Below, one piece after another: positions 17,381-26,170 of a stretch of 46,668 bases of DNA. Position 1 is the first letter of the stretch; each line of letters starts with the position of its first letter. Source of the DNA: Holophagales bacterium (GTDB lineage: Bacteria; Acidobacteriota; Thermoanaerobaculia; Multivoradales; Multivoraceae); the NCBI GenBank assembly GCA_009837085.1, contig VXUF01000131.1, positions 868-47,535 of the forward strand. The letters are read 5' to 3'. Both the position numbers and the translations under genes were made by a program. The notes under the pieces are model-generated. The model ran no database searches. It had not been told where the DNA came from and saw only the letters and a program-made list of their open reading frames with translations.

Positions 17381-17770
17381 TGCCTCGCGGGCGGTCGCTT
17401 CGAGGCGACCGTGGACTGGACCAACCCGGCCATCGGACTGACCAGAAGTGGTCACCCCTTGCTTGGCACTGACAACACCGGCTATATGACCTTCTTCTTC
17501 GAACCCTTCCAAAGCGTCGGCGCGATCCCTGACATGGCCTCGAACGCGGCGGTCGTTGTCGGAGTCACCGTAGCTGTGCTAACCCTGCGACGTCGCGCCC
17601 GGGCGGACTTCAGGAGCGAGATCCGCAACATTTCCGAAAGCGTCGCTAGAAGAGTTCATGACGAAATCGGATCAAAGAAGAAGGGAAGCAAGATGACGCG
17701 GGCGGAGATCATCGGTGCATGCGGGCTATCGCTGGTACCCGTAGACGACCGAATCTTCTACTTGTCGTAG
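17381..17770 (+). pseudogene. Truncated secreted-domain remnant joined to a membrane segment
   Basis: The frame reads CLAGGRFEATVDWTNPA followed by GHPLLGTDNTGYMTFFFEP. This strongly recalls a small domain I associate with secreted acidobacterial proteins (pattern CL-GGRF-V-V-W, later DTGYFWFFDP). No ATG, GTG or TTG precedes the domain in this frame back to the regulator's stop; the first possible starts (GTG 17411, ATG 17486) fall inside it. The usual second half (a VVVKVLDG-like stretch) is absent; instead comes a hydrophobic helix (about 17538-17583) and a basic tail ending DDRIFYLS. I read it as a 5'-truncated, rearranged remnant. The alternative is a real 94-residue single-pass membrane protein from ATG 17486. 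The 214 bases before it (17167-17380) hold no recognisable gene. Confidence 0.5.
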
Positions 17771-17809
17771 CCGTCAAGTGCTGCCGGGAGTCCCGGTTCA
17801 CAAGGACCG

Positions 17810-18628
17810 CTACCTGGTCGGGCCTGACCTGGCAAGGAGGCGGAGCGCATTCTCGGAGGCAATCACATCGATGTCGTTCTGCTCTTCCAGGAACGGACGC
17901 ACGTCCGCGATTGCCTGCTCCCAGTCCAGTGCCCTCAGTCGTTCCACGACCGGCTCGGTCCAGGAACGTGCCGTCAACTCGGCTCCCGTCCAACCGGTCT
18001 GGCGCAGTGCCGCGTTGAGCAGTGAGAGGTTGGGTGCGGGCCAGTCCGGATCGCTCAGGTACCAGATGAGGTCGTAGAGGTCCCGGCCCTTCGCGTAGCC
18101 GCGCTGGAGGACGGCATGGAGCTTCCCTGCCAGAAGGGAAGCGCGGTCGTGATGGAAGAGCCTGAGCGTCACGTGCCGGCGCACCAGGCTGATCTCGCAG
18201 TCCGCCCCAGGCGGGGGGTTCGTGTCGACCTCGATCCTGATGGCCAGCGCTTCGGAGCGGTGGGGAGAAAGGCCCAGCTCGTGGAGGAGGCCGGGAAAAC
18301 GCGCCATCGCTCCATGCACGGCGCGGTGCTCGCGGAGCCTCAACTCCACACGGTAGTTCTCGGCGCCGAGGTCGGCGCGGACGGCTTTCAGGTACTTCGG
18401 CAGGTCGTAGGCCTCGCGGTTGCCTTCCAGCGCGAAGTCGAGGTCTTCGGAGTAGCGGGGAAGCGAGTAGAGGAACCGCAGGCAGGTCCCGCCCTGAAAC
18501 GCCAGGGTGGTCATGGCGCCAGCGCCCTGCATCGCCAGGAGGACACGGGCCTGAAGGTACTCCCTGACCACGTTGCGGGCCCGCAACGGATCGTGCCGCC
18601 GGATCAGCGCCTTGAGGTAGTCCTTCAC
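17810..18628 (-). CDS. abiEii: AbiEii-type nucleotidyltransferase toxin
   Basis: A 272-residue member of the AbiEii/AbiGii family, toxins of type IV toxin-antitoxin systems that act as abortive-infection phage defence by nucleotidyl transfer. Visible motifs: the transferase signature FQGGTCLRFLYSLPRYSEDLDFAL (given in two parts: GGT at 46-48 and the metal-binding Asp62 and Asp64 in SEDLDF), and the C-terminal segment LLAGKLHAVLQRGYAKGRDLYDL with the conserved Lys and Asp residues. The ATG overlaps the stop of the upstream antitoxin gene by four bases (ATGA), which shows translational coupling. Toxicity and phage defence are family knowledge; nothing here shows whether this copy is active, but no key residue is missing. 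Confidence 0.93.
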   Translation of the reverse strand: MKDYLKALIRRHDPLRARNVVREYLQARVLLAMQGAGAMTTLAFQGGTCLRFLYSLPRYSEDLDFALEGNREAYDLPKYLKAVRADLGAENYRVELRLREHRAVHGAMARFPGLLHELGLSPHRSEALAIRIEVDTNPPPGADCEISLVRRHVTLRLFHHDRASLLAGKLHAVLQRGYAKGRDLYDLIWYLSDPDWPAPNLSLLNAALRQTGWTGAELTARSWTEPVVERLRALDWEQAIADVRPFLEEQNDIDVIASENALRLLARSGPTR

Positions 18629-19260
18629 AGCGGGTCGTATGCGGGCGCCTCGGCGGCGAGCTCGCGGATGCGGCTGGCCGCTCGAGTCGTCTTCGGCGCG
18701 CCGAATCGCGCCGCCGCCCGATCGAGGGCGTCCAGATCGAGAGCGCCGAAGTCAAGCCGAAGTTCCCGCAGGAACTCCCTGTGGTCGCCGCCGGGTTGCA
18801 GGTAGACGGAGTCGAGCAGGGCCTTCTCGGGGGTCGCCACGAATGCCCGTTGATCGGCGCCCAGGTCGAGCAGTCTGTAGCCGAAGAACCGGTCAGCCTT
18901 CAGGTGGCGGAAGGAGAAGCGACTGGAAGGCAAACGCCGGATGTGCGGTCGTCCGGTCGTCACGCTGGTGACTTCCGGCGCGTACTCGGGGATTGCGTGG
19001 GCGAAGGCCAACGCCGCCGGGCCGCTGACGTAGGAACCCGGCGCCAGGCGGTTGGCGAGCAGGAACGGATGCGGGACGCGGCGCTGCCAGGGCGGCGCAA
19101 GCGCGTACAGACCGCGCCGCATCTGCTGGACTTTGCCGCCGCGGACCCAGCGCGACAGTTGCCGCCTGATGTTGTCGGCGTCGCGCGGTCCGGCGAGCAG
19201 CAGGCCGGTCTCGAAGACGGGCTCGTCGGCGACCGCGGCCACGAGTTCCTCGAATCTCAT
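18625..19260 (-). CDS. abiEi: AbiEi-type antitoxin with winged-helix domain
   Basis: A 211-residue partner of the AbiEii toxin. The first 65 residues look like the AbiEi N-terminal winged helix: RQLSRWVRGGKVQQMRRGLYALA. The middle matches the AbiEi C-terminal domain: NRLAPGSYVSGPAALAFAH followed by FVATPEKALLDSVYL. In the known system the antitoxin represses the operon by binding inverted repeats upstream and neutralises the toxin without direct binding. Its start lies 28 bases from the stop of the upstream sulfatase on the same strand, so it may be transcribed partly by read-through; the intervening bases contain the AT-rich stretch gttgataag that could serve as its own -10 region. Confidence 0.92.
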   Translation of the reverse strand: MRFEELVAAVADEPVFETGLLLAGPRDADNIRRQLSRWVRGGKVQQMRRGLYALAPPWQRRVPHPFLLANRLAPGSYVSGPAALAFAHAIPEYAPEVTSVTTGRPHIRRLPSSRFSFRHLKADRFFGYRLLDLGADQRAFVATPEKALLDSVYLQPGGDHREFLRELRLDFGALDLDALDRAAARFGAPKTTRAASRIRELAAEAPAYDPL

Positions 19261-19287
19261 GGCAGGAACTTATCAACTCTGGCAATC

Positions 19288-20730
19288 TCAGCCGGGCAGG
19301 ACCTCCCGCAACCGCCGCAAGACCTCCGGCTGCCTCGCCGCAAGATTCTCGGTCTCCAACGGATCGGCCTCCAGGTCCCAGAGGATGTCCTCGTCCCCGA
19401 AGCCGGTCACCAGCTTGTAGCGACCGTCGTAGGCGAGTCGCCAGTTCCGAAGCCCGGAGAGGACGACCTCCCGGTGGCTGTCGGTCCGCCCTTCCAGCAG
19501 TGGCCGCAGTGACTGGCTGTCCATGTCGGCCGGTGTGGGAAGCCCGGCGTAGTCCAGGAAGGTGGCGGCCAGGTCGAGCACGGTCGTCGGCAAGTGACAC
19601 TCGTAGCCGGAGCGGATGCCGGGACCGGCGGCCAGCAACGGCACGCCGGCAGAGGCTTGGTAGGGCAGGGACTTCCCCCAGCGCGCGTGGTCCCCGAGCA
19701 TCTCGCCGTGGTCGCTGGAGTAGACGATGATCGTGTTCTCGAGCTGGCCGGTTTCTTCCAGCATGTCGATGTAGCGCCCCAGCCACGCGTCGATGTTCTC
19801 GATCATCGCGGCGTAGTTCTGGCGCAGGGCCACGTGCTCGGCGGGAGTCAGGGCGCCCTCGTAGGCAAAGGGTTGGCCAAGGCCATCCCGGTCGCGGACC
19901 CACGCTTCCATCTCCGCGGTGATGTCGACCGGTGGATGCGGACCGACGAAGTTGATCACCAGGTGCCACGGGTGGTCCTTCGGGGCGGCCGCGATCAGGT
20001 CCAGGCCGTTCTGGGCGATCCAGTTGTCGCAGTAGGCCTCGGGACCGAGCGGCGATGTGATCACGTCGCCCCACCAGGTGTCCGGGAAGCCGGAACGCCG
20101 CCGCCGGAAGTCCTCGGCGCAAGCCTTGCCCTGCGGCGGTTCGAGCGAGTCCAGGTAGGCGTAGTACGGGTCTTTCGGTCCCTCCGGATCCTGGAGGTAC
20201 GCGGCCATGCCGTCGCCCTTGCCCGAGTTGTTGATCTGCGCGGAGAAGCCCCAGTCCTCGGCGAAGTTCCTGCCGTCGATCCCCCAGTTCTTGCTGTTCT
20301 TGGACAGGTCGAGCTTGCCCACGGCCATGGTGTGGTAGCCGGAATCCCGGAGCAGGCCGTAGAACGTCGTCTGGTCGAGCGGATAGTCGAATCGGTTGCT
20401 GCCCACGCCGCAGCGGTCGTACTCGCGGCCGGAGGCCAGGCAGGCCCGGGACGGAGCGCAGACCGGCGACGGCACCAGGGCCTTGGTGAAGTTGACGCCG
20501 TCGCGGGCCAGGCGGTCGATGTTCGGTGTCCGCAGCGCGGCGAGACTGCCGCTGCCCGGGCCGAGCCAGTCGGGCCGGTGCTGGTCGGGGAAGAAGAAGA
20601 GCAGGTTGGGCCGGTCGTCGGCCCCGGCTTGCGGCTCGGAGCCGCCGCAGCCGGGGAGACCGGCGAGAGCGCCTCCGGCGAGCAGGCGTGAGGACTGCTG
20701 AAGGAAGTCGCGGCGGGTACGTCGGGTCAC
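19288..20730 (-). CDS. Tat-exported lipoprotein sulfatase
   Basis: A 480-residue sulfatase that hydrolyses sulfate esters in the periplasm. The N-terminus has a twin-arginine motif (RRTRRDFLQ) followed by a lipobox-like LAGLPGC (Cys28), so it appears to be a Tat lipoprotein. The sulfatase signature CAPSR starts at Cys91, the residue converted to formylglycine; the metal site begins at PDQH (49-51), and IIVYSSDHGEMLGDHARWGK provides the second conserved block. No formylglycine-generating enzyme or anSME was seen in the window, so maturation must be encoded elsewhere. It is divergent from a TonB receptor whose downstream neighbour is a DUF3604 lipoprotein, suggesting shared use of a sulfated substrate (inference). 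Confidence 0.93.
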   Translation of the reverse strand: MTRRTRRDFLQQSSRLLAGGALAGLPGCGGSEPQAGADDRPNLLFFFPDQHRPDWLGPGSGSLAALRTPNIDRLARDGVNFTKALVPSPVCAPSRACLASGREYDRCGVGSNRFDYPLDQTTFYGLLRDSGYHTMAVGKLDLSKNSKNWGIDGRNFAEDWGFSAQINNSGKGDGMAAYLQDPEGPKDPYYAYLDSLEPPQGKACAEDFRRRRSGFPDTWWGDVITSPLGPEAYCDNWIAQNGLDLIAAAPKDHPWHLVINFVGPHPPVDITAEMEAWVRDRDGLGQPFAYEGALTPAEHVALRQNYAAMIENIDAWLGRYIDMLEETGQLENTIIVYSSDHGEMLGDHARWGKSLPYQASAGVPLLAAGPGIRSGYECHLPTTVLDLAATFLDYAGLPTPADMDSQSLRPLLEGRTDSHREVVLSGLRNWRLAYDGRYKLVTGFGDEDILWDLEADPLETENLAARQPEVLRRLREVLPG

Positions 20731-20886
20731 GGGGCCTCCTCCCAGCCAGGGATCCGCTTGTTTGAACCGTGTTGTAGCTTCTAACGGCGTTCGGATACAT
20801 TAGCTCACATGTAGAACCAATGGGATCGGTCGAGCCGCCCCGGAACTCCGCGCCGGCCGGTCGAGCCCGGACCTGGAGGGAGAACG

Positions 20887-23565
20887 ATGAACCGACGTTC
20901 CGCATGGCTCGGAGGGCTTGTCGTCCTGATCTGCGTCGCCCCGCTGCTCGCGGACGGTCCGCAGACGGGCACGATCGACGGCCGCGTCCTGGACGCTCAG
21001 GGTGCGCCGTTGCCCGGCGTTACCGTCACCCTGACCGGACCGCAGAACACGCGGACGGTCATCACCGACGCTGACGGCGTCTACCGCTTCGCCCTGCTGC
21101 TCGCCGGGCGCTTCACGGTACGCGCGGAGCTGGAAGGGCTCGGTTCGGCCGAACTCGCGACCGACCTCGATCCAGGCCAGCGGCGGGGCGTCGACCTGAC
21201 GCTCGTGTCGGCGGCCGAGGAGGAGATCACGGTCACGGGCGAGGCGCCCCTGATCAGCAAGTACGAGACCGCCCTGGCGGCAACGATCCCGGCTGAGATC
21301 ACGGACAACGTCGCCTTCGGTACGCGCGCCTACAGCGCGGCCGTACGGCAGTTGCCGTCCGTCGTCAACCGGAGTGACGCGGACTCCCGGCCGTCGGTGA
21401 ACGGCGGCATCAGTACCGAGGTCGGCATCTACGTCGAGGGCGTGGACACCTCGATGCACCGCCGCGGTGGCGAGATGCGTCTGCTCATCCCCAGCACCGC
21501 GCTGACCGAGACGAAGCTCGAGTCGACCGGTTTCGGCGCCGAGTACGGCCGGGCGACGTCCGGCATCATCAACTCGACCGTCAAGACGGGGACCCACGAG
21601 TTTCACGGCGAGGCGCTCTACATCGGCCAGAATCCGAAGTGGCGGGCGCCGGACGCTCTGGAACTGGAGCGTCCGGACGATCAGATCAACAGCTACGAGA
21701 CCAGCATCGGCGGTCCGCTCGCCCGCAATCGGGCGTGGTTCTTCGTCTCATACGGCAGGATGTCGGACAACCGGATCGATCGGCTGTCGGACGGGAGCAT
21801 CGTCAATCTCAGCCGTCAGTCGGATCCCCTGATCGCCAAGGTGAACTTCCAGCCCAGGGACAACCAGCAGATCGCGATCACGGCGATCGATGCTCCGTCG
21901 GACGCGATCGGCCTGTCCGGCAACCCGGGCGACAAGTACGCGATCATGAACTTCCCGCTCAACGGACGGGTGCAGACGATGAACTGGAGCCTCGGCCTGG
22001 GCGCCTCGAACTTCCTCGAGTTCAAGGTCGCCAACCGCGAGGAGTTCGTCGGCCGTAACGCGGCGGAGCAGCACCCGATCGACCCGAACGCGTCGCCGGA
22101 CGACCCGCTGGGGAACAACTTCCGGTATCGGGATCTGGCGACGGGACTGCGCCACAACGGTCCGGCCGTGCGCCTGGCCGAGGGCTTCAACGACTTCCCG
22201 CGCGACCAGGCGAGCGTATCCCTGACGAGTTTCCGGGGCCGCCACGAGTGGAAGTTCGGCGTCGACGCGCAGGCGATCGAGTTCGGCAACCTGACGTCGA
22301 TCATCACCGAGTTCCGGGGGCGGAACTTCGACCCCAACCTGCCCGGCGGTTACGTGACGCCCGTCAACAAGCGGGTGTTCGATCCTTCGAACGTGATCAC
22401 GCAGTCCAGCGACTTCCTGGCCGTCTTCGCCCAGGATCGCTTCGAGGTCGGCGACAACTGGGTCTGGACCCTGGGCATCCGCGGCGATCAACAGACGATC
22501 GACAACGACATCGGCGAGCGGGTCAACGAGTACACCGAGTGGGTGCCCCGGGTCAGCGGCGTCTACGACGTGAAGGCCGACGGCAGCATCCTGCTCCGCG
22601 GCACGCTCGGCCGCTACTACCACGCGATCGGCATGGGCATCGTGCTCCAGGAGTTCTCCCGCCAGAACAACGGCGAGAACATCTACGAGCAGTTCGCGTG
22701 GAACCGGGCCACACAGCGCTACGATCGCTTCCAGCGGCGCGTCGAGCCGACGTTCGACCAGGCGATCCAGGATGTCGACCCGTACTACAAGGACGAGATC
22801 TCCTTCGGCGCGGACTTCCAGGTGTCCGAGAAGTGGGTCGTCAAGTCGCGGCTGATCGCGAGCGAGGCGGACAACATCTTCCACGCCACGCTCCAGTACG
22901 ACGATGCGGGCCGGGTGGTTCGTGATCTTCGGAACTGGTCCGACGCCCGCCGCGAGTACCGGGGGCTGCAGCTCGAGGCGAACCGGCTGTTCCGCAACAA
23001 CTGGACGCTGCGCACGAACTACACCCTGAGTTCGACCAAGGGGAACATCAACTCGCTCAACGACAACTTCAACCTCAATGAGGGGTTGGGAGGAGTCGAG
23101 GTGGGCACCGGCCTGACCAACGCGACCTCGAGTCCCTACTGGTTCGGGCGGCTGCTTGAGGACCGGGAGCACCTGGCGAACGTGATCGGGATGAAGCGAT
23201 TCGTCTTCGGCAGGCACGACCTGGTGCTGGGGGGCTTCCTCCACTACGCATCAGGAGCGCCGTGGGCCAGCCACGTCTCGACCCAGGTGCGACATCCGGT
23301 ATCGAATCAGCCGATCACGACGTCGACCTTCCGTGAGCCGGCGGGCAGCCACCGGCTCCCGGACACCTTGACCGTTGATCTGTCCCTGCTGTACTCGATT
23401 GCGATGGCGGGCAACGTGCGGGCGAAGATCGGATTCGACCTCGCGAACGCGACCGACAGCCAGGAGCCGATCGCGATCAACACCCAGACCGGAGTGCCGA
23501 CCCCACGGGTCGCCTCGTATCAGCGGCCGCGGGAGTTCCGGCTGAAGGTGGGCTTCAGCTTCTGA
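20887..23565 (+). CDS. TonB-dependent receptor with carboxypeptidase-regulatory-like domain
   Basis: An 892-residue outer-membrane receptor. The signal peptide (about 1-22) is followed by a CarboxypepD_reg fold (TGTIDGRVLDAQGAPLPGV), then EEITVTGEAPLISKYETA and a plug domain (VGIYVEGVDTSMHRRGG, then FGAEYGRATSGIINSTVKTG), then the barrel ending in REFRLKVGFSF with terminal Phe. It starts at ATG 20887 with ggagggaga just upstream. Its stop TGA overlaps the apparent CTG start of the DUF3604 gene, so the two are likely translated together. It belongs to the same broad family as the receptor at 12810-15896 but the two sequences differ clearly. Ligand unknown. Confidence 0.93.
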   Translation: MNRRSAWLGGLVVLICVAPLLADGPQTGTIDGRVLDAQGAPLPGVTVTLTGPQNTRTVITDADGVYRFALLLAGRFTVRAELEGLGSAELATDLDPGQRRGVDLTLVSAAEEEITVTGEAPLISKYETALAATIPAEITDNVAFGTRAYSAAVRQLPSVVNRSDADSRPSVNGGISTEVGIYVEGVDTSMHRRGGEMRLLIPSTALTETKLESTGFGAEYGRATSGIINSTVKTGTHEFHGEALYIGQNPKWRAPDALELERPDDQINSYETSIGGPLARNRAWFFVSYGRMSDNRIDRLSDGSIVNLSRQSDPLIAKVNFQPRDNQQIAITAIDAPSDAIGLSGNPGDKYAIMNFPLNGRVQTMNWSLGLGASNFLEFKVANREEFVGRNAAEQHPIDPNASPDDPLGNNFRYRDLATGLRHNGPAVRLAEGFNDFPRDQASVSLTSFRGRHEWKFGVDAQAIEFGNLTSIITEFRGRNFDPNLPGGYVTPVNKRVFDPSNVITQSSDFLAVFAQDRFEVGDNWVWTLGIRGDQQTIDNDIGERVNEYTEWVPRVSGVYDVKADGSILLRGTLGRYYHAIGMGIVLQEFSRQNNGENIYEQFAWNRATQRYDRFQRRVEPTFDQAIQDVDPYYKDEISFGADFQVSEKWVVKSRLIASEADNIFHATLQYDDAGRVVRDLRNWSDARREYRGLQLEANRLFRNNWTLRTNYTLSSTKGNINSLNDNFNLNEGLGGVEVGTGLTNATSSPYWFGRLLEDREHLANVIGMKRFVFGRHDLVLGGFLHYASGAPWASHVSTQVRHPVSNQPITTSTFREPAGSHRLPDTLTVDLSLLYSIAMAGNVRAKIGFDLANATDSQEPIAINTQTGVPTPRVASYQRPREFRLKVGFSF

Positions 23566-26153
23566 TCCGGCTCGGAACGTTCGGCTGGGGCCGGGCGCCG
23601 CTCCTCGCGGGCGGCGCCTTGGCTCTTGTCCTTGCCGCCTGCGAGGCGTCCGGCCCGGGCGCCGTCTACGACCGCGATCTCGGCGCCGCGATCGACCAGC
23701 TCAAGGCCGACGTCGCGGCGGAGCCGACGGACGAATCGACCGTGGCCGCGCGGGCGGCGGTCGTCGCCGACTGGGCCGATGCGCTCTCGCTCGCCGGCCA
23801 TGAGATGGGCCTGGAGGGGCCGCGGGTCCGGATCCAGTCGACGTTGCCGCCGACGGGTAACGCCGCGGCCAACGCAGGCGCCTTCGTCGACCGCCTGGTA
23901 CGGGAGTTCACCCTGCGCGAAGAGCCTGGCGCCCTCGGCTCTCTCGAGGCCGAGTCGCTCGGTCCGTTCGAAGCGCGGCAGTACGCGACCGTCGGCCAGA
24001 CCTGGACCGCGGGCACGCGCGCGGCCGAGACCGGCGGCGGCTTCTGGGTGGCGCGCCACTTCAACGCGAACTACGGCGCCTTCCAGACCGACGACCCGGG
24101 CGCCGCGGGCTACGTCACGATCGAGACAGACGCGGCGAATGCGCGGTTCGAGACGGACGTGTACATGGCTTCCGGGCCCCACGGCGGCTTCCGGGCGCCG
24201 GAGCCGGCGCTGATGTTCCGGGTCGCCGAGGGGCGGGTCGAGCCGGGGGAGAGCATCACGATCACCTACGGCGACACCTCCGGGGGCGGCCCGGGGATCA
24301 TGATGGCGCAGACGTCGAGCGCCCGGCTGCCGTTTCCCCTGTACGTCGATCTCGACGGCTCCGGCGAATGGCGGCCCCTGCCGATCCTGCCGTTCGAGGT
24401 CGTCGGCACGTCCGTTGCCGGCGTGCACGGTTTCGCGCCCAGCGTCGTGCGCCCGGGCGAGACCTTCGAGATGTCCGTGCGTGCCGAGGACCGCTTCTAC
24501 AACCGGGCGACCGGCGACATTCCCGGCTTCGACGTGTCGCTGAACGGCGAGCTCCGCGCCTCGACCGAACCGGGAACCGAGGCGATCACGGTCGTCGAAC
24601 TGGCCCTCGACGAGCCGGGCGTCTACTGGACGGCGATCCGGTCGCGAGGCGCGGGCCCGGCGATCACCGGCGACGCGAATCCGATCCTGGTGGCCGAGAA
24701 TCCTGAGTACGGCATCTACTGGGGCGACACCCACGGACACTCGGGCTACGCCGAGGGCATCGGCACGCTGGACTTCTTCCTCCGCTTCGCACGCGACGAC
24801 GCCCGGCTCGACTTCGTGACCCACTCGGAACACGACATCTGGCTGGACGCCGGCGAGTGGGAACTGATGCGGGCGAAGAGCGCCGAGTACGACGAGCCGG
24901 GGCGCTTCATTCCCTACCTGGGTTGGGAGTGGACACGGCACACCCGCCAGGGCGGCGGTCACCACAACGTCCTTTACCGCACGGTCGAGGACCAGGACGT
25001 GATCTCGGTGCTCGAGTTTCCGACCCTGTCGGAGCTCTACCGGGAACTCGACACCCGCTACGACCGGCGCGACGTCGTCGTCATTCCGCATGCCCACAAT
25101 CCGGGGGACTTCCGCCAGTCGCATCCGGGCCTCGAACCCCTGGTCGAGATGATGTCGATGCACGGGACCTTCGAGTGGTTCATGCAGGAGTACCTGTCAC
25201 GCGGCCACCAGGTGGGCGTCGTCGCCGCTTCGGACGACCATCTCTCGCACCCCGGCTACTCGGCTCCGAACCGGACTTCGCTGGCGCAGCGCGGCGGCCT
25301 CGGTGCGGTGATGGCGCCGGAGAGGTCGCGCGACGCCATCTTCGACGGCATGAAGGCGCGGCGCACCTACGCCACGACCGGTGACCGAATCATCCTCGAC
25401 TTCCGGGTCAACGACACGCTGATGGGCTTGCGGGCGCCGTTCTCGGAGACCCGGGAGATCACGGGACGGGTGATCGGCACCGCGCCGATCGGCTCCATCG
25501 CGCTGATCAAGAACGAGGAGGAACTCTGGAGCGAGGACTACTCGCTCGACACCGGTGCCGGCACACCCACCGACCTGCTGCTCACCTTCTACTCGGAAGA
25601 GACGCCCGTCCATATGGGCGACGCGCCGCGGGGCTGGCGGCACTGGCGCGGTCAACTGACCGTTGCGGGTGCAACGCTGGTCTCGATCGAGGGCACGGAC
25701 TTCGCGAACCCGACGACCCAGAACGTCGAGCAGGACGGCAACGGCGCGGCCTTCCGGACGAACACCCGAGGCGAGACGAGTTCATTGAAGCTCTCCGTGA
25801 GCGACGTACAGCCGGGAGCGGCGATCGTCCTGGAACTGGAGGAGGCGGCCGAGACCGGTTCGGCGCCCCCGTTCTACCGGCCGCGAGCCGTGATCCCGGG
25901 CGCCAGGGTGCGCCTGCCGCTCGCGGAGATGCAGGGCGGTCGTCTGGAGAGACTGCTGCCGATCGAGAACTACCACCGGGACTCGGTCACCCTGGGGCGC
26001 GTCCGCCCGGACGGTCCGCGGGATCTCACCTTCAGTTACACCGACACGGATAGCCCGCGTCAGGGCGACTACTACTTCGTCCGGGTGCGCCAGTTGAACG
26101 ACGCGATGGCCTGGTCGAGCCCGGTGTGGGTCGGAGGGCATCCGTCCCAGTAG
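23562..26153 (+). CDS. DUF3604 domain lipoprotein
   Basis: About 863 residues. The C-terminal two thirds match DUF3604, a PHP-like metal-dependent family: IYWGDTHGHSGYAEG, then FVTHSEHDIW, YLGWEWTR, HAHNPGDF and VAASDDHLSHPGYS, with many His and Asp residues suited to metal binding. Reported neighbours of such proteins are sulfatases and TonB receptors; the reaction is not established to my knowledge. Start: no ATG, GTG or TTG yields a normal signal peptide; TTG at 23619 leaves only seven residues before the lipobox Cys in LVLAAC. CTG at 23562, overlapping the receptor stop as CTGA, gives a textbook 27-residue lipoprotein signal with Arg residues and aaggtggg upstream. The first conventional start remains 23619. 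Confidence 0.85.
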   Translation: MIRLGTFGWGRAPLLAGGALALVLAACEASGPGAVYDRDLGAAIDQLKADVAAEPTDESTVAARAAVVADWADALSLAGHEMGLEGPRVRIQSTLPPTGNAAANAGAFVDRLVREFTLREEPGALGSLEAESLGPFEARQYATVGQTWTAGTRAAETGGGFWVARHFNANYGAFQTDDPGAAGYVTIETDAANARFETDVYMASGPHGGFRAPEPALMFRVAEGRVEPGESITITYGDTSGGGPGIMMAQTSSARLPFPLYVDLDGSGEWRPLPILPFEVVGTSVAGVHGFAPSVVRPGETFEMSVRAEDRFYNRATGDIPGFDVSLNGELRASTEPGTEAITVVELALDEPGVYWTAIRSRGAGPAITGDANPILVAENPEYGIYWGDTHGHSGYAEGIGTLDFFLRFARDDARLDFVTHSEHDIWLDAGEWELMRAKSAEYDEPGRFIPYLGWEWTRHTRQGGGHHNVLYRTVEDQDVISVLEFPTLSELYRELDTRYDRRDVVVIPHAHNPGDFRQSHPGLEPLVEMMSMHGTFEWFMQEYLSRGHQVGVVAASDDHLSHPGYSAPNRTSLAQRGGLGAVMAPERSRDAIFDGMKARRTYATTGDRIILDFRVNDTLMGLRAPFSETREITGRVIGTAPIGSIALIKNEEELWSEDYSLDTGAGTPTDLLLTFYSEETPVHMGDAPRGWRHWRGQLTVAGATLVSIEGTDFANPTTQNVEQDGNGAAFRTNTRGETSSLKLSVSDVQPGAAIVLELEEAAETGSAPPFYRPRAVIPGARVRLPLAEMQGGRLERLLPIENYHRDSVTLGRVRPDGPRDLTFSYTDTDSPRQGDYYFVRVRQLNDAMAWSSPVWVGGHPSQ

Positions 26154-26170
26154 CCGAGGGTCCCGGGCTG

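Noticed and set aside
19594..20691. 365-codon plus-strand frame opposite the Tat sulfatase
   Set aside because: The sulfatase on the minus strand has all family motifs; the opposite frame has none.
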